This document shows, in pieces, positions 52,545-62,201 of a stretch of 64,000 nt of DNA (its first letter is position 1; each line of letters opens with the position of its first letter). The notes below the pieces were generated by a model. That model was given only the letters and a program-made list of their open reading frames with translations. It did no database searches and was not told where the DNA came from. The position numbers and the translations under genes were made by a program. The stretch is taken from NCBI RefSeq assembly GCF_000621545.1, contig NZ_JHYA01000002.1:1-64000 (forward strand), written 5' to 3'. Source of the DNA: Anaerovibrio lipolyticus LB2005. Lineage in GTDB: Bacteria; Bacillota; Negativicutes; Selenomonadales; Selenomonadaceae.

Positions 52545-54041
52545 ATGGCAAAAACATTAGGTTCACTGGCAGCTCTTATTGAAGGAGCAGAGATTATTGG
52601 TAACAGTGAGACTGTAATTAAAGATATAGAGCATGATTCCAGAAAGGCTACTGAAGGTACCCTTTTCGTATGTATGGTGGGGGCCCATGTAGATGGTCAC
52701 GATTTCATTCCTCAGGCCAAAGAGAAGGGGGCTGTGGCCATTATTACAGATAATGAAAACGCCTTTATGCCTGCTGGAATGGATGTATTGTTGGTGCCAA
52801 ACCTGAAGGAAGCCCTGAAGGTTATTGTGCCATTTTTTTATGATTATCCCGCTCAGCGTATGCGCGTAATTGGTATAACCGGCACTAACGGCAAGACCTC
52901 TATAAGCTATATGATACGGGCTATGCTGCGTAAGATGGGATTTAGGGTAGGCCTTATTGGTACAATTCAGATCATGATAGAGGATGAGGTGCTACCGATT
53001 CATAATACTACCCCTGATGTGGTAGAGCTTCAGCATACTATGAATATGATGCTGGAGAAAAATATGGATTATGTGGTTATGGAAGTGTCTTCCCATGCCC
53101 TTGATCAGGACAGGGTGGCCGGTGTTGAATTTGATACAGTGGTATTTACCAATCTCACCCAGGATCATTTGGATTATCATAAGACCTTGGAAAACTACAA
53201 GCTGGCCAAAGCCAAGCTCTTTGACATGGTGAGCAGTCCATCAAATGTGAAGAATGGTAAGACTGCAGTTGTAAATATTGATGACGAAGCAGGAAAATTC
53301 ATGCTGGATCACGCTGATTGTCGCCATATTACTTATGGTATTGAAAATGATGCATCCTTGAAGGCTGAAAATATTCAGGTCCTGGCCAGTGGTGCCAAGT
53401 TCGATATAAAGCAGCAGTTTGGCTCCTTGCCACTGAATTTAAAGATTACTGGTATTTTCAATGTATATAACGTAATGGCAGCGACGGGAGCCGCTATGGC
53501 TGAGGGAGTGCCACTTCCATTCATTAAGGCAGCGTTGGAGGAGTTTAGCGGTGTGCCGGGTCGTTTTGAGCTGGTTCGTGGCGGTCAGGATTTTGCCGTT
53601 ATTGTGGACTATGCCCATACCCCTGATGGACTGGAGAATATTCTTCACACAGCCCGCAAGATTTGTGATAACCGCATTATTACTGTATTTGGTTGCGGTG
53701 GTGACCGTGATAGGACAAAGCGTCCAATTATGGGACGTATAGCTGCCGAGCTTTCAGATATTATTGTTGCTACCTCCGATAATCCCCGTACTGAGGATCC
53801 TGCCTTCATTCTCAGCCAGGTGGTGGAAGGTGTTGAGCAGGCTGCGGGAAGTAAGCAGCATGAAGCTATTATTGATCGTCGTGAGGCAATTTATAGAGCA
53901 GTGGAAATCGCCACGACGGGTGATATTGTGGTAATTGCCGGCAAGGGCCATGAGGATTACCAGATTCTTAAGGATAAGACAATTCATTTTGACGATAAAG
54001 AGGTGGCTGCCGAGGCCATCAAAGCAAAAATGGGAGAGTAA
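52545..54041 (+). CDS. murE: UDP-MurNAc-tripeptide synthetase (meso-DAP adding)
   Basis: 498 residues. 'IEHDSRKATEGTLFVCMVGA', ATP motif 'VIGITGTNGKTSISYMIRAM', 'NTTPDVVELQHTMNMML' and 'VVMEVSSHALDQDRV', with C-terminal 'ATSDNPRTEDP', whose Asp-Asn-Pro-Arg marks meso-diaminopimelate specificity. It adds the third residue to the peptidoglycan stem peptide. AGGAGG precedes the ATG. It heads the mur-fts operon. Confidence 0.96.
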   Translation: MAKTLGSLAALIEGAEIIGNSETVIKDIEHDSRKATEGTLFVCMVGAHVDGHDFIPQAKEKGAVAIITDNENAFMPAGMDVLLVPNLKEALKVIVPFFYDYPAQRMRVIGITGTNGKTSISYMIRAMLRKMGFRVGLIGTIQIMIEDEVLPIHNTTPDVVELQHTMNMMLEKNMDYVVMEVSSHALDQDRVAGVEFDTVVFTNLTQDHLDYHKTLENYKLAKAKLFDMVSSPSNVKNGKTAVVNIDDEAGKFMLDHADCRHITYGIENDASLKAENIQVLASGAKFDIKQQFGSLPLNLKITGIFNVYNVMAATGAAMAEGVPLPFIKAALEEFSGVPGRFELVRGGQDFAVIVDYAHTPDGLENILHTARKICDNRIITVFGCGGDRDRTKRPIMGRIAAELSDIIVATSDNPRTEDPAFILSQVVEGVEQAAGSKQHEAIIDRREAIYRAVEIATTGDIVVIAGKGHEDYQILKDKTIHFDDKEVAAEAIKAKMGE

Positions 54042-54048
54042 TTTAATT

Positions 54049-55428
54049 ATGCCTGAGTTTTCATTAAAAGATGTGAAAAGCGCCTTAAATGGTGCGGAAG
54101 TGCTGGAAATTGGCAAGGATCATTTTTCTGATATTGTTACCGATACCCGGAAAATTATTCCCGGCTGTTTGTTTGTAGCTCTGAAGGGGGAGCGCTTTAA
54201 TGGCGAGACCTTTGCTGAGGAGGCTCTGAAGCTGGGAGCAAATGGCGTACTGGTAAGCAATGAATATGAGATGCCAAAGACTGAGCTTGGTGGAACTATT
54301 ATTAAGGCTTCCGCCGATACCCAGAGAGCCTACCAGGATTTGGCTCATTTTTGGCGCATGAAGTTTGATATTCCGGTGGTATGTATTACTGGCTCCAATG
54401 GCAAAACCACCACCAAGGATTTGACTGCCTCCGTGCTTTCTGCCAAGTTCCCGGTTTTAAAGACTCAGGCAAATTATAATAATGAGATTGGCCTGCCAAT
54501 GACTCTTCTTAATATGAATGAGACTCATAGGGCAGCAGTGGTGGAAATCGGTATGCGTGGCCTTGGTCAGATTAAGGCTCTGGCTCCTATAGCGGCTCCT
54601 ACCATTGGTATCGTCACTAACGTTGGAGAAACCCACATGGAGCTTTTGGGTTCCATGGAAAACATCGCCAAGGCCAAGGCCGAGCTGGTGGAGGCTATTC
54701 CATCCGGTGGAACTGTTATTTTGAATAATGACAATGTTTATACCGCTGCTATGAAGGATAAGTGTAATAGTGGTGTTAAGGTTATTACTTTTGGCATTGA
54801 TAATGAGGCTGATATAAAGGCCTTTGATTTGAATGGCGGTCTGAGCAGCACAACCTTCAAGTGTCGTTTGGGTACAGATGGCCAGGTGGGTGACTTTACC
54901 CTTCCAATGGTAGGCCGTCATAATGTTTCCAATGCCTTGGCAGCCATTGCGGCAGGCTATGTTTTGGGGCTGGATGCTTCTTCTATTCAACAGGGGCTCG
55001 ATAGTCTGGAAATGACTGGTATGCGCTTTGAGGCTAAACGAGTTGGTCAGTACAATGTTATAAATGACGCTTATAATGCCAGCCCAATGTCCATGGAGGC
55101 GGCTATAAACACTTTGGCTGAAATAACAAAGGGCCGTCGTATTGCTGTGTTGGGCGATATGCTGGAGCTGGGTGATGTTTCTGTTGCTGCTCATCAGAAG
55201 GTGGGACGACAGGTGGCAGAAAGTGGTGCTGTGGCTCTGGTGGCTTTTGGCCCAATGGGCAGGGAAATTGCCAAGGGTGCCAGTGATGCTGGTATGGAAA
55301 ATGTCTTCCATGTGGACAGCCATGAGGCAGCAGCGTCAAAACTGAAGGAGCTGCTTGAACCAGAGGATACGGTACTCTTTAAGGGATCCCGTGGTATGAA
55401 AATGGAAGCTATAATAGACCTTATTTGA
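54049..55428 (+). CDS. murF: UDP-MurNAc-tripeptide D-Ala-D-Ala ligase
   Basis: 459 residues from ATG 54049, seven bases after murE; the frame is open further upstream inside murE without support. 'VTDTRKIIPGCLFVALKGER', ATP motif 'VVCITGSNGKTTTKDLTASV', 'QANYNNEIGLPMTLLNM' and 'RHNVSNALAAIAAGYVLGLD', then 'NDAYNASPMSMEAAI'. It joins D-Ala-D-Ala, made by the ddl product downstream, to the tripeptide. Confidence 0.95.
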   Translation: MPEFSLKDVKSALNGAEVLEIGKDHFSDIVTDTRKIIPGCLFVALKGERFNGETFAEEALKLGANGVLVSNEYEMPKTELGGTIIKASADTQRAYQDLAHFWRMKFDIPVVCITGSNGKTTTKDLTASVLSAKFPVLKTQANYNNEIGLPMTLLNMNETHRAAVVEIGMRGLGQIKALAPIAAPTIGIVTNVGETHMELLGSMENIAKAKAELVEAIPSGGTVILNNDNVYTAAMKDKCNSGVKVITFGIDNEADIKAFDLNGGLSSTTFKCRLGTDGQVGDFTLPMVGRHNVSNALAAIAAGYVLGLDASSIQQGLDSLEMTGMRFEAKRVGQYNVINDAYNASPMSMEAAINTLAEITKGRRIAVLGDMLELGDVSVAAHQKVGRQVAESGAVALVAFGPMGREIAKGASDAGMENVFHVDSHEAAASKLKELLEPEDTVLFKGSRGMKMEAIIDLI

Positions 55429-55451
55429 TTTTTGGAGGCTTTAATACAATC

Positions 55452-56411
55452 ATGTTGGAAATAAATATAAATACAGCCTATGCTTTGGCATTGAGCTTCA
55501 TTGTAGTGATAGCTATAGGACCTTGGCTTATTCCTCAGCTTCATAAGCTGAAATTTGGCCAGGCTATCCGCGAGGAAGGTCCTCAGAGTCATCAGGCCAA
55601 GAGCGGGACGCCAACTATGGGCGGTATGATGATTATTTTGGGGCTGGTGCTTTCTACACTGGTATTTGCCAACCATACTGTAGAGATTATGCTGGCTGTG
55701 TTTGTGGTTTTAGGTCATTTTGCCTTGGGATTTCTGGATGACTACATTAAGGTTGTCAGAAAGCACAACGAAGGACTAAAACCGCGTCAGAAATTGTTAG
55801 GACAGATTATTATGGCTGCGTTGGTAGCTGCGTTTGGTGGCTTGCCTACAGATCTTTGGGTGCCATTTGCCGGTAGTATTGACCTGGGATATGGTTTTTA
55901 CGCTCTGCTGTTTTTCGTTATGGTGGGGGCCACAAATGCGGTAAATCTTACTGACGGCCTTGATGGCTTGGCCTCCGGAACTGTGGCTGTAGCGGCTTTC
56001 TTTTATATGCTGGTATGCTGTGCCATGGGAAAAACAGACTTGGCAATTTTGTGTGCGTCAACCATTGGCGCCTGCCTTGGCTTTTTGAAATTCAACTACC
56101 ATCCAGCTAAGATTTTCATGGGAGACACAGGCTCTTTGGCCTTGGGTGGTGTTATGGCAGCCCTTGGAATTTTGACTCATACTGAAATTTTGCTGGCAGT
56201 TATCGGCTTTGTATTTGTTTGTGAGGCCCTGTCTGTTATGATTCAGGTCACTTCATTTAAGACCACAGGAAAAAGAGTCTTTCTCATGAGTCCTATCCAT
56301 CATCATTTTGAGCTGAAGGGATGGAGTGAGGTTCGTGTTGTATGGACCTTCTGGGCCGTGGGAGTCATTGCTGGTGCTTTGGGGCTGGCTTTGTGTATAT
56401 TTGGTATGTAA
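55452..56411 (+). CDS. mraY: Phospho-MurNAc-pentapeptide translocase
   Basis: 319 residues from ATG 55452; TTGGAGG lies 13 bases upstream, a slightly long spacing. Ten transmembrane helices. Catalytic motifs: 'GFLDDYIKVVRKHNEGL', 'NAVNLTDGLDGLASGTVAVA', 'KIFMGDTGSLALGGVMAALG' and 'MSPIHHHFELKGWSEVRVVW'. It forms lipid I at the inner membrane face. Confidence 0.97.
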   Translation: MLEININTAYALALSFIVVIAIGPWLIPQLHKLKFGQAIREEGPQSHQAKSGTPTMGGMMIILGLVLSTLVFANHTVEIMLAVFVVLGHFALGFLDDYIKVVRKHNEGLKPRQKLLGQIIMAALVAAFGGLPTDLWVPFAGSIDLGYGFYALLFFVMVGATNAVNLTDGLDGLASGTVAVAAFFYMLVCCAMGKTDLAILCASTIGACLGFLKFNYHPAKIFMGDTGSLALGGVMAALGILTHTEILLAVIGFVFVCEALSVMIQVTSFKTTGKRVFLMSPIHHHFELKGWSEVRVVWTFWAVGVIAGALGLALCIFGM

Positions 56412-56446
56412 ACCAGATTTTTTGGTAATAATAGGAGATGTAAGTA

Positions 56447-57814
56447 ATGGAGTTCATGGGAAAAAAGGTGTTGGTAATCGGTGCTGGTATCAGCGGAAAT
56501 GCTGTTGCCAAGATTGCCAAGAACATGGGAGCAGATGTTACTCTTAGTGATTCCAAGGCTGAGGCGGATATCAGCTATAATATGCAGGAGCTTCGTGATG
56601 CTGGCATTAAGCTGGTATTTGGCAAGCAGGAGCCAAGCCTTCTTGATGGTGTGGATATGGTTATCCTTTCCCCGGCTGTGCCAGTTCGTATTCCTGTGGT
56701 GCAGGAGGCGTATAAGCGTAATATTCCAGTTACCACAGAGGTGGAGGTAGCTTATAATCTGGCTAAATCCCCAATTTTGGCCGTAACTGGTACAAATGGC
56801 AAGACTACCACTGTAAGTCTTCTTGGGCAGCTTATGCGTACCAGATATCCTAATGCAGGAGTGGGTGGCAACATTGGTATACCTCTTTGTGAGGAGGCTC
56901 TTAAGGCTGGAGAGGGAAGCTGTATTGTGGCAGAGATTTCCAGCTATCAGATGGAGGCATCCAACACCTTCAATCCCCACGTGGCCGTAGTATTGAATGT
57001 GACTCCTGACCATGTGGTCCGCCATGGCAGCCTTGAGGTATATCAGGCCATGAAGGAGAAGATGTTCGCTAATCAGGGACCAGATGATTTTTTGGTGCTT
57101 AACTATGATGATGCAAAGACCCGTGATATGGCCAATCGTGCCAAGGGCAAGGTGTTCTTCTTCAGTCGTAAGGAAATTCTTAAGGAGGGTGCCTTCGTTA
57201 ATGATGGGTGGCTTACCATTTCCTGGAACGGTCAGACCTGTAAGCTATGCCGTACAGATGAACTGAAGATTAAGGGCGGTCACAATATTGAAAATGCTTT
57301 GGCGGCTGCTGCAGCAGCATATTTAGGCGGTGTTCGTCTTCCTAAAATAGGTGAGAGCCTTAAGGCATTTGAGCCAGTAGAGCATCGCATTGAGCCAGTG
57401 GCTACTGTAAACGGAGTTCCATACTTCAATGATTCCAAAGCAACAAACACTGATTCTGCTATAAAGGCATTGCAGAGCTTTGACGGGCATCTGATTCTCA
57501 TTGCCGGTGGTGATGATAAACACACGGATTTAAGTGAGTTCATGGAGCTGGTGAAGGAACGTGTAGATGAATTAATCCTTGTGGGTGATGCAGCTGCCCG
57601 TTTCAAGGAATGTGCTATTGCAGCTGGCTATAGTCCTGAGCATATCCATGAGGCAGGGTATTCCATGGAAAAGGCTGTGGAGATTGCCCATAAAATTGCG
57701 GGGATTCCTCAGACTGTGCTCCTTTCGCCGGCTTGTGCTTCCTTTGATATGTTCACTGGATTTGAAGAACGTGGTCGTGTATTCAAGGGTTTGGTAAAGG
57801 AATTACTTAAATGA
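56447..57814 (+). CDS. murD: UDP-MurNAc-alanine D-glutamate ligase
   Basis: 455 residues. N-terminal Rossmann 'VLVIGAGISGNAVAKIAKNM', ATP motif 'AVTGTNGKTTTVSLLGQLM', 'GGNIGIPLCEEALKAGEGSC', 'VAEISSYQMEASNTFNPHVA', 'HNIENALAAAAAAYLGGV' and 'FNDSKATNTDSAIKALQSF'. It adds D-Glu as the second stem residue. murG starts inside its last codons (4-base overlap), leaving no space for the ftsW gene usually found here. Confidence 0.96.
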   Translation: MEFMGKKVLVIGAGISGNAVAKIAKNMGADVTLSDSKAEADISYNMQELRDAGIKLVFGKQEPSLLDGVDMVILSPAVPVRIPVVQEAYKRNIPVTTEVEVAYNLAKSPILAVTGTNGKTTTVSLLGQLMRTRYPNAGVGGNIGIPLCEEALKAGEGSCIVAEISSYQMEASNTFNPHVAVVLNVTPDHVVRHGSLEVYQAMKEKMFANQGPDDFLVLNYDDAKTRDMANRAKGKVFFFSRKEILKEGAFVNDGWLTISWNGQTCKLCRTDELKIKGGHNIENALAAAAAAYLGGVRLPKIGESLKAFEPVEHRIEPVATVNGVPYFNDSKATNTDSAIKALQSFDGHLILIAGGDDKHTDLSEFMELVKERVDELILVGDAAARFKECAIAAGYSPEHIHEAGYSMEKAVEIAHKIAGIPQTVLLSPACASFDMFTGFEERGRVFKGLVKELLK

Positions 57815-58929
57815 AAATAATCGTATCAGGCGGTGGTACAGGTGGTCATATTTATCCCGCCGTCACCATCATACGGGCATTGCAGAAAAGAGTAGATAAT
57901 CTGGAGGTCCTTTATGTGGGAACCAGTAAAGGCCTGGAGGCTGATATTGTTCCTAAGGAAGGATTTCCATTTAAAACAGTAGATTTACAGGGCTTTAAAA
58001 GAAGTCTGAGCCCTGCTAATTTCCTTCGGGCATTTAAGGCCATAAAGGGTGTAATCAAGGCTGCGGGGATTGTTCGTGATTTTAAACCAGATGTGGTTGT
58101 TGGTACCGGAGGCTATGTTTGTGGGCCAGTGCTGATGGCCGCAAGTCTTATGGGAATCCCTACGCTGATTCAGGAGCAGAATGTGGTTCCTGGTATTACC
58201 AACAAGATTTTATCCAATTTTGTTTCCAGAATTGCTACTGGTGCTATTGAAGCAAACAAGCACTTTCCTCAGGATAAGGTAATATTTACTGGCAATCCTA
58301 TTCGTGATGAGGTGGTTAATACCCAACGGGAGCCGGGATACAGTGCCTTTGAATTGGATCCGGCCAAGAAAACTGTGCTGGTATCCGGGGGAAGCCGGGG
58401 CGCCCGTAGCATAAACCGCGCCATGGTAGGCGTGTTAAAGCACTTTGCTGGCAGTAAGCGGGTTCAGATTCTCCATGCCACTGGCAAGGCGGAGCATGAG
58501 GATATATTACGGCGCATCGCCGAGGCTGGGGTAGATTTGGATAAGTTCTCCAATCTTAAGGTTTATCCATATCTTTATAATATGCCCCAAGCAATGGCAG
58601 TGGCGGATTTGGCTGTTTTTCGTGCTGGTGCCACTGGCCTTGCGGAGCTTACCGCCAAGGGGATTCCAGCAGTGCTGATACCATATCCGTATGCTGCGGA
58701 AAACCATCAGGAATTTAATGCCCGTGCCATAGAAAAGGCTGGTGCAGCGAAGGTTATTCTCAATAAGGATATTAGTGCAGAAATATTGATTTCCACAATT
58801 GAGGAGCTGCTGGCTGATGACCGTCATTTGCAGGAAATGGCTGAAAGAAGCCATAGTATTGGTCATCCGGAGGCTGCAGCTACTATTGCGGAAATGATTA
58901 TAGAGTTAGCCCGTAATAAACAGAAATAA
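57811..58929 (+). CDS. murG: Lipid II synthase GlcNAc transferase
   Basis: 372 residues of the GT28 family: 'IIVSGGGTGGHIYPAVTIIR', 'GTGGYVCGPVLMAASLMGIP', 'LIQEQNVVPGITNKILSNFV', 'VLVSGGSRGARSINRAMVGV' and 'RAGATGLAELTAKGIPAVLI' with 'PYPYAAENHQEFNA'. It adds GlcNAc to lipid I at the cytoplasmic membrane face. Translation is coupled to murD by an ATGA overlap. Confidence 0.96.
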   Translation: MKIIVSGGGTGGHIYPAVTIIRALQKRVDNLEVLYVGTSKGLEADIVPKEGFPFKTVDLQGFKRSLSPANFLRAFKAIKGVIKAAGIVRDFKPDVVVGTGGYVCGPVLMAASLMGIPTLIQEQNVVPGITNKILSNFVSRIATGAIEANKHFPQDKVIFTGNPIRDEVVNTQREPGYSAFELDPAKKTVLVSGGSRGARSINRAMVGVLKHFAGSKRVQILHATGKAEHEDILRRIAEAGVDLDKFSNLKVYPYLYNMPQAMAVADLAVFRAGATGLAELTAKGIPAVLIPYPYAAENHQEFNARAIEKAGAAKVILNKDISAEILISTIEELLADDRHLQEMAERSHSIGHPEAAATIAEMIIELARNKQK

Positions 58930-58950
58930 TTTTTGAAGGGATGTATTACA

Positions 58951-60318
58951 GTGCTTACAGGCATTAAAAAGGTTCATTTTGTAGGTATTGGCGGTGCTGG
59001 AATGAGTGCATTGGCCAAGATTCTCGTTGAAAAGGGATATAATGTTTCTGGCTCCGATGTTAAGGAATCTGTTATGACAGGTATTCTTCGGGATTTGGGG
59101 GCCAAGGTATTCATTGGTCAGCGCGCTGAGAATGTTCAGGATACGGAGGCAATTGTTGTTTCCAGCGCCATCCGTGAGAATAATCCTGAGGTAGTTGAGG
59201 CAAAACGGCTTGGTTTAAAGCGTCTTCATCGTTCAGATGTAAATGCATTTTTAATCAATAATTCCAAGGGTATTGCTGTAGCTGGTGCTCATGGCAAGAC
59301 TACTACCACCTCCATGCTGGGAGTGTCCCTGGACTATGAAGGTGTATCTCCAAGCATAATCATCGGTGGAGAGGTGGATTACCTTGGTAGCAACGCCAAG
59401 CTAGGCAAAAGTGATTATCTGGTATCCGAGGCTGATGAAAGTGATGGAACTTTCTTGAAATATTATCCGTATATTGGTATTGTTACCAATGTGGAAAATG
59501 ACCACATGGACCATTATGGAACCATGGAAAACATTATCAAGGCCTTTACCCAGTTCCTGAATCAGATTCGTGAAGATGGCTGGGGCGTTGTGTGCTTTGA
59601 TAATGAAAATATAAGAAATATCGTTAAGAACGTTAATCGCAAGATTGTATCCTATGCCATTGACCATGAGGCGGATTATGTGGCTGCCAACATCAAGGCA
59701 GATGCCAGCGGAACCTCCTTTGACGTTATTCATAAGGGAGAAAATTTGGGCACAGTTAAGCTGAATGTTCCTGGCCGCCATAATGTGCTTAATGCCATGG
59801 CCTGTGTGGTTACTGGCATAACCTTGGGACAGTCTGTGGCCCAAATGGCTGAAGGTCTTACCATGTTTAATGGTGCCAAGCGACGCTTCCAGACCAAGGG
59901 AAAGGCTCATGGGGTATGGGTGGTTGATGATTATGCTCATCATCCTACAGAGATTGCAACTACCCTAAAGGCTGCCCGCCAGACACAGCCTAAGCGTCTG
60001 GTGTGTGCTTTCCAGCCACATCGCTACAGCCGTACCCAGCTTTTGCAGAAGGAATATGGCAGCTGCTTTAAGGATGCCGATCTCTTGGTGCTTACTGACG
60101 TATATTCCGCCGGAGAGGACCCAATTCCAGGGGTTGATGGTGAGCTTCTCGTAAAGGAAGTGGCTGAGCAGACTGGTCAAAAGACCGTTTATATCAAGGA
60201 TAAGAAGGAAATCGCAGCATATCTTAAGTCCATTGCCCAAGAGGGAGACCTCATTATGACCATGGGTGCCGGGGACATTGTAAAGTGCGGTGAAGAGCTG
60301 GTAGAGCTTTTAAAATAA
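58951..60318 (+). CDS. murC: UDP-MurNAc L-alanine ligase
   Basis: 455 residues from GTG 58951 (GAAGGGA upstream; TTG 58933 is also in frame). 'VHFVGIGGAGMSALAKILVE', ATP motif 'AVAGAHGKTTTTSMLGVSLD', 'VSEADESDGTFLKYYPYIGI', 'NVENDHMDHYGTMENIIKAF', 'VPGRHNVLNAMACVVTGI' and 'VVDDYAHHPTEIATTLKAAR'. It adds the first stem residue. murB, which often follows, is not here; ddl takes its place. Confidence 0.96.
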   Translation: MLTGIKKVHFVGIGGAGMSALAKILVEKGYNVSGSDVKESVMTGILRDLGAKVFIGQRAENVQDTEAIVVSSAIRENNPEVVEAKRLGLKRLHRSDVNAFLINNSKGIAVAGAHGKTTTTSMLGVSLDYEGVSPSIIIGGEVDYLGSNAKLGKSDYLVSEADESDGTFLKYYPYIGIVTNVENDHMDHYGTMENIIKAFTQFLNQIREDGWGVVCFDNENIRNIVKNVNRKIVSYAIDHEADYVAANIKADASGTSFDVIHKGENLGTVKLNVPGRHNVLNAMACVVTGITLGQSVAQMAEGLTMFNGAKRRFQTKGKAHGVWVVDDYAHHPTEIATTLKAARQTQPKRLVCAFQPHRYSRTQLLQKEYGSCFKDADLLVLTDVYSAGEDPIPGVDGELLVKEVAEQTGQKTVYIKDKKEIAAYLKSIAQEGDLIMTMGAGDIVKCGEELVELLK

Positions 60319-60356
60319 TTTTATTAAGACAGAATGATTGGGAGCTATTAATTAAA

Positions 60357-61295
60357 ATGAGTAAAAAAATTGTTGTAGTAATGGGTGGACCATCCAGCGA
60401 GGGGGAGGTATCCCGTCGTAGTGGTACTGCTATTTTAAATGCCTTAAAATCCAAGAATTATAATGCAGTAGGTTTGGAATTGGTTCCAGAGACCTTTGTG
60501 GATGAGATTCGGGAACTGAAGGCGGATTTTGTTTTTAATGCTCTTCATGGCAAATTCGGTGAGGATGGCATTATTCAGGGTACTTTGGAAATGCTGGGTA
60601 TACCATATACTAGCTCCGGGGTTTGTGCGGCTGCTGTTACTATGGACAAGGTGGCCACCAAGCGCTTTTTCCAAGCTGGTGATGTACCTACCCCGCGGTC
60701 TCACACATATTTTCGTTTTGAGCATAAGCAGCGTGATCTGGCCGAGGAGATTCAGAAAGAATTTTCAATTCCAGTAGTAGTCAAGGCTGCTGCCCAGGGA
60801 TCCAGTATCGGTGTGGTTATTGTTAAGGACACTAAGGATTTGAAGGATGCTCTTAACGAGGCATTTAAATATGACAACGCAGTTCTGGTGGAGGAATATA
60901 TCAAGGGCCGTGAACTGACTGTGGCTGTTTATGGCAATGAGGAAAAGCAGGAGGTACTGCCAATTATTGAGATTACCACCTCTGAGGGATGGTATGACTA
61001 TGTAAACAAATACAAGGTGGGTGCTTCACAGCATATCATTCCTGCTCCAATCAGTGACGAGCTTACAAAGGAGATTCAGAACATCGCTAAGCGCGCATTT
61101 GCCGTATGTGGCTGCTGCGGTGTAGCCCGTGTAGATTTCATGCTCAGCGAGGACAATAAGCCTTATGCCATTGAGGTGAATACTGTTCCGGGAATGACAG
61201 AGACCTCTTTGGTTCCTGATGCGGGCAGAGCTGCCGGCATTGAATTCCCTGAGCTTTGCCAGAAAATACTGTATATGGCTGGTTTTGAGGACTGA
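60357..61295 (+). CDS. ddl: D-alanine-D-alanine ligase
   Basis: 312 residues, ATP-grasp fold. 'VVVMGGPSSEGEVSRRSGTA', 'FNALHGKFGEDGIIQGTLEM', 'PVVVKAAAQGSSIGVVIVKD', 'LVEEYIKGRELTVAVYGN' and 'AIEVNTVPGMTETSLVPDAG' give all substrate and Mg contacts. It supplies D-Ala-D-Ala for murF. The size and the Tyr/Ser pattern fit the DdlB type. The following ftsQ starts two bases after the stop. Confidence 0.96.
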   Translation: MSKKIVVVMGGPSSEGEVSRRSGTAILNALKSKNYNAVGLELVPETFVDEIRELKADFVFNALHGKFGEDGIIQGTLEMLGIPYTSSGVCAAAVTMDKVATKRFFQAGDVPTPRSHTYFRFEHKQRDLAEEIQKEFSIPVVVKAAAQGSSIGVVIVKDTKDLKDALNEAFKYDNAVLVEEYIKGRELTVAVYGNEEKQEVLPIIEITTSEGWYDYVNKYKVGASQHIIPAPISDELTKEIQNIAKRAFAVCGCCGVARVDFMLSEDNKPYAIEVNTVPGMTETSLVPDAGRAAGIEFPELCQKILYMAGFED

Positions 61296-61297
61296 TT

Positions 61298-62182
61298 ATG
61301 ATGAATGGTGAAGATATCGACAATAAGGAAATAATCGATAACACAATGGAATATAAGCCACTGGGGACTATGGATGCAATTAACTCTGAATCCATTGATG
61401 ATACGGTGATTAGGGGAAATGTGGGCAAATCCGTAAGCGGGGAAGCTCATGAAAAACCTAAGCGCAAGATTATTACACGTCGTGGCATACTGCGGGTCCT
61501 GGGAGTGCTGGCAGCATTTATGGCCTTTATTGCCATTGCCCTTTCCCCTGTATTTGTACTGAAGCATGTTAATGTCCATGGCAATACTTATCTTTCCGAT
61601 GAGGAAATAATTCGTATTTCCGGCGTAAATTTGGGAGAGAATCTCTTCCAGCTGGCCACAGATGAAATTATGCAGGCTATGGGTAAGGACATCCGTATTG
61701 ATCAGGCCATTGTAAGGAGAAATTTCCCTGATTCTTTGGATATTCAAGTGGTGGAGCGTATACCACTGGCTATCATAAAATGTGATTATGGTTATTTGGA
61801 GGTGGGACGTGGTGGAATCGTATTAGATGCACACAGAAATCTGTCCCAAATTCCTGTGCCCATTGTCAGCGGAGTGGAGGTATCGGATCTTTTTGTAGGA
61901 GATACTGCAGAAAACCAGCAGCTTTCTCAGGTACTTGATTTTCTGGATAAGCTTAATCGGGATACAGCAACAAGTATTGCCGAAATTAATATTTCGGACC
62001 CTAATAATGTAATGGTTTACATGAATCATTCTGTTCAGCTTAAGATGGGAGCTTTGGATAGTCTTCAGAAGAAGCTGGAGATTACGGAAAGTGTCAATCG
62101 TGAGGTTAAGCAGGCAAAGCATCCTATAGATTATGTTGATGCCAGATTTGATGGTTCATATTCCATTAAGCTAAAGGAATAG
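61298..62182 (+). CDS. ftsQ: Cell division protein FtsQ/DivIB
   Basis: 294 residues. A polar cytoplasmic region of about 65 residues, one membrane helix ('VLGVLAAFMAFIAIALSPVF'), then a POTRA domain ('LKHVNVHGNTYLSDEEIIRI', 'LGENLFQLATDEIMQAMGKD', 'IVRRNFPDSLDIQVVERIPL') and the beta domain. It acts with FtsL and FtsB/DivIC in the divisome to control septal synthesis. GAGG lies upstream of the ATG. Confidence 0.9.
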   Translation: MMNGEDIDNKEIIDNTMEYKPLGTMDAINSESIDDTVIRGNVGKSVSGEAHEKPKRKIITRRGILRVLGVLAAFMAFIAIALSPVFVLKHVNVHGNTYLSDEEIIRISGVNLGENLFQLATDEIMQAMGKDIRIDQAIVRRNFPDSLDIQVVERIPLAIIKCDYGYLEVGRGGIVLDAHRNLSQIPVPIVSGVEVSDLFVGDTAENQQLSQVLDFLDKLNRDTATSIAEINISDPNNVMVYMNHSVQLKMGALDSLQKKLEITESVNREVKQAKHPIDYVDARFDGSYSIKLKE

Positions 62183-62201
62183 TCGGTATAGGAGGAGAAA
62201 A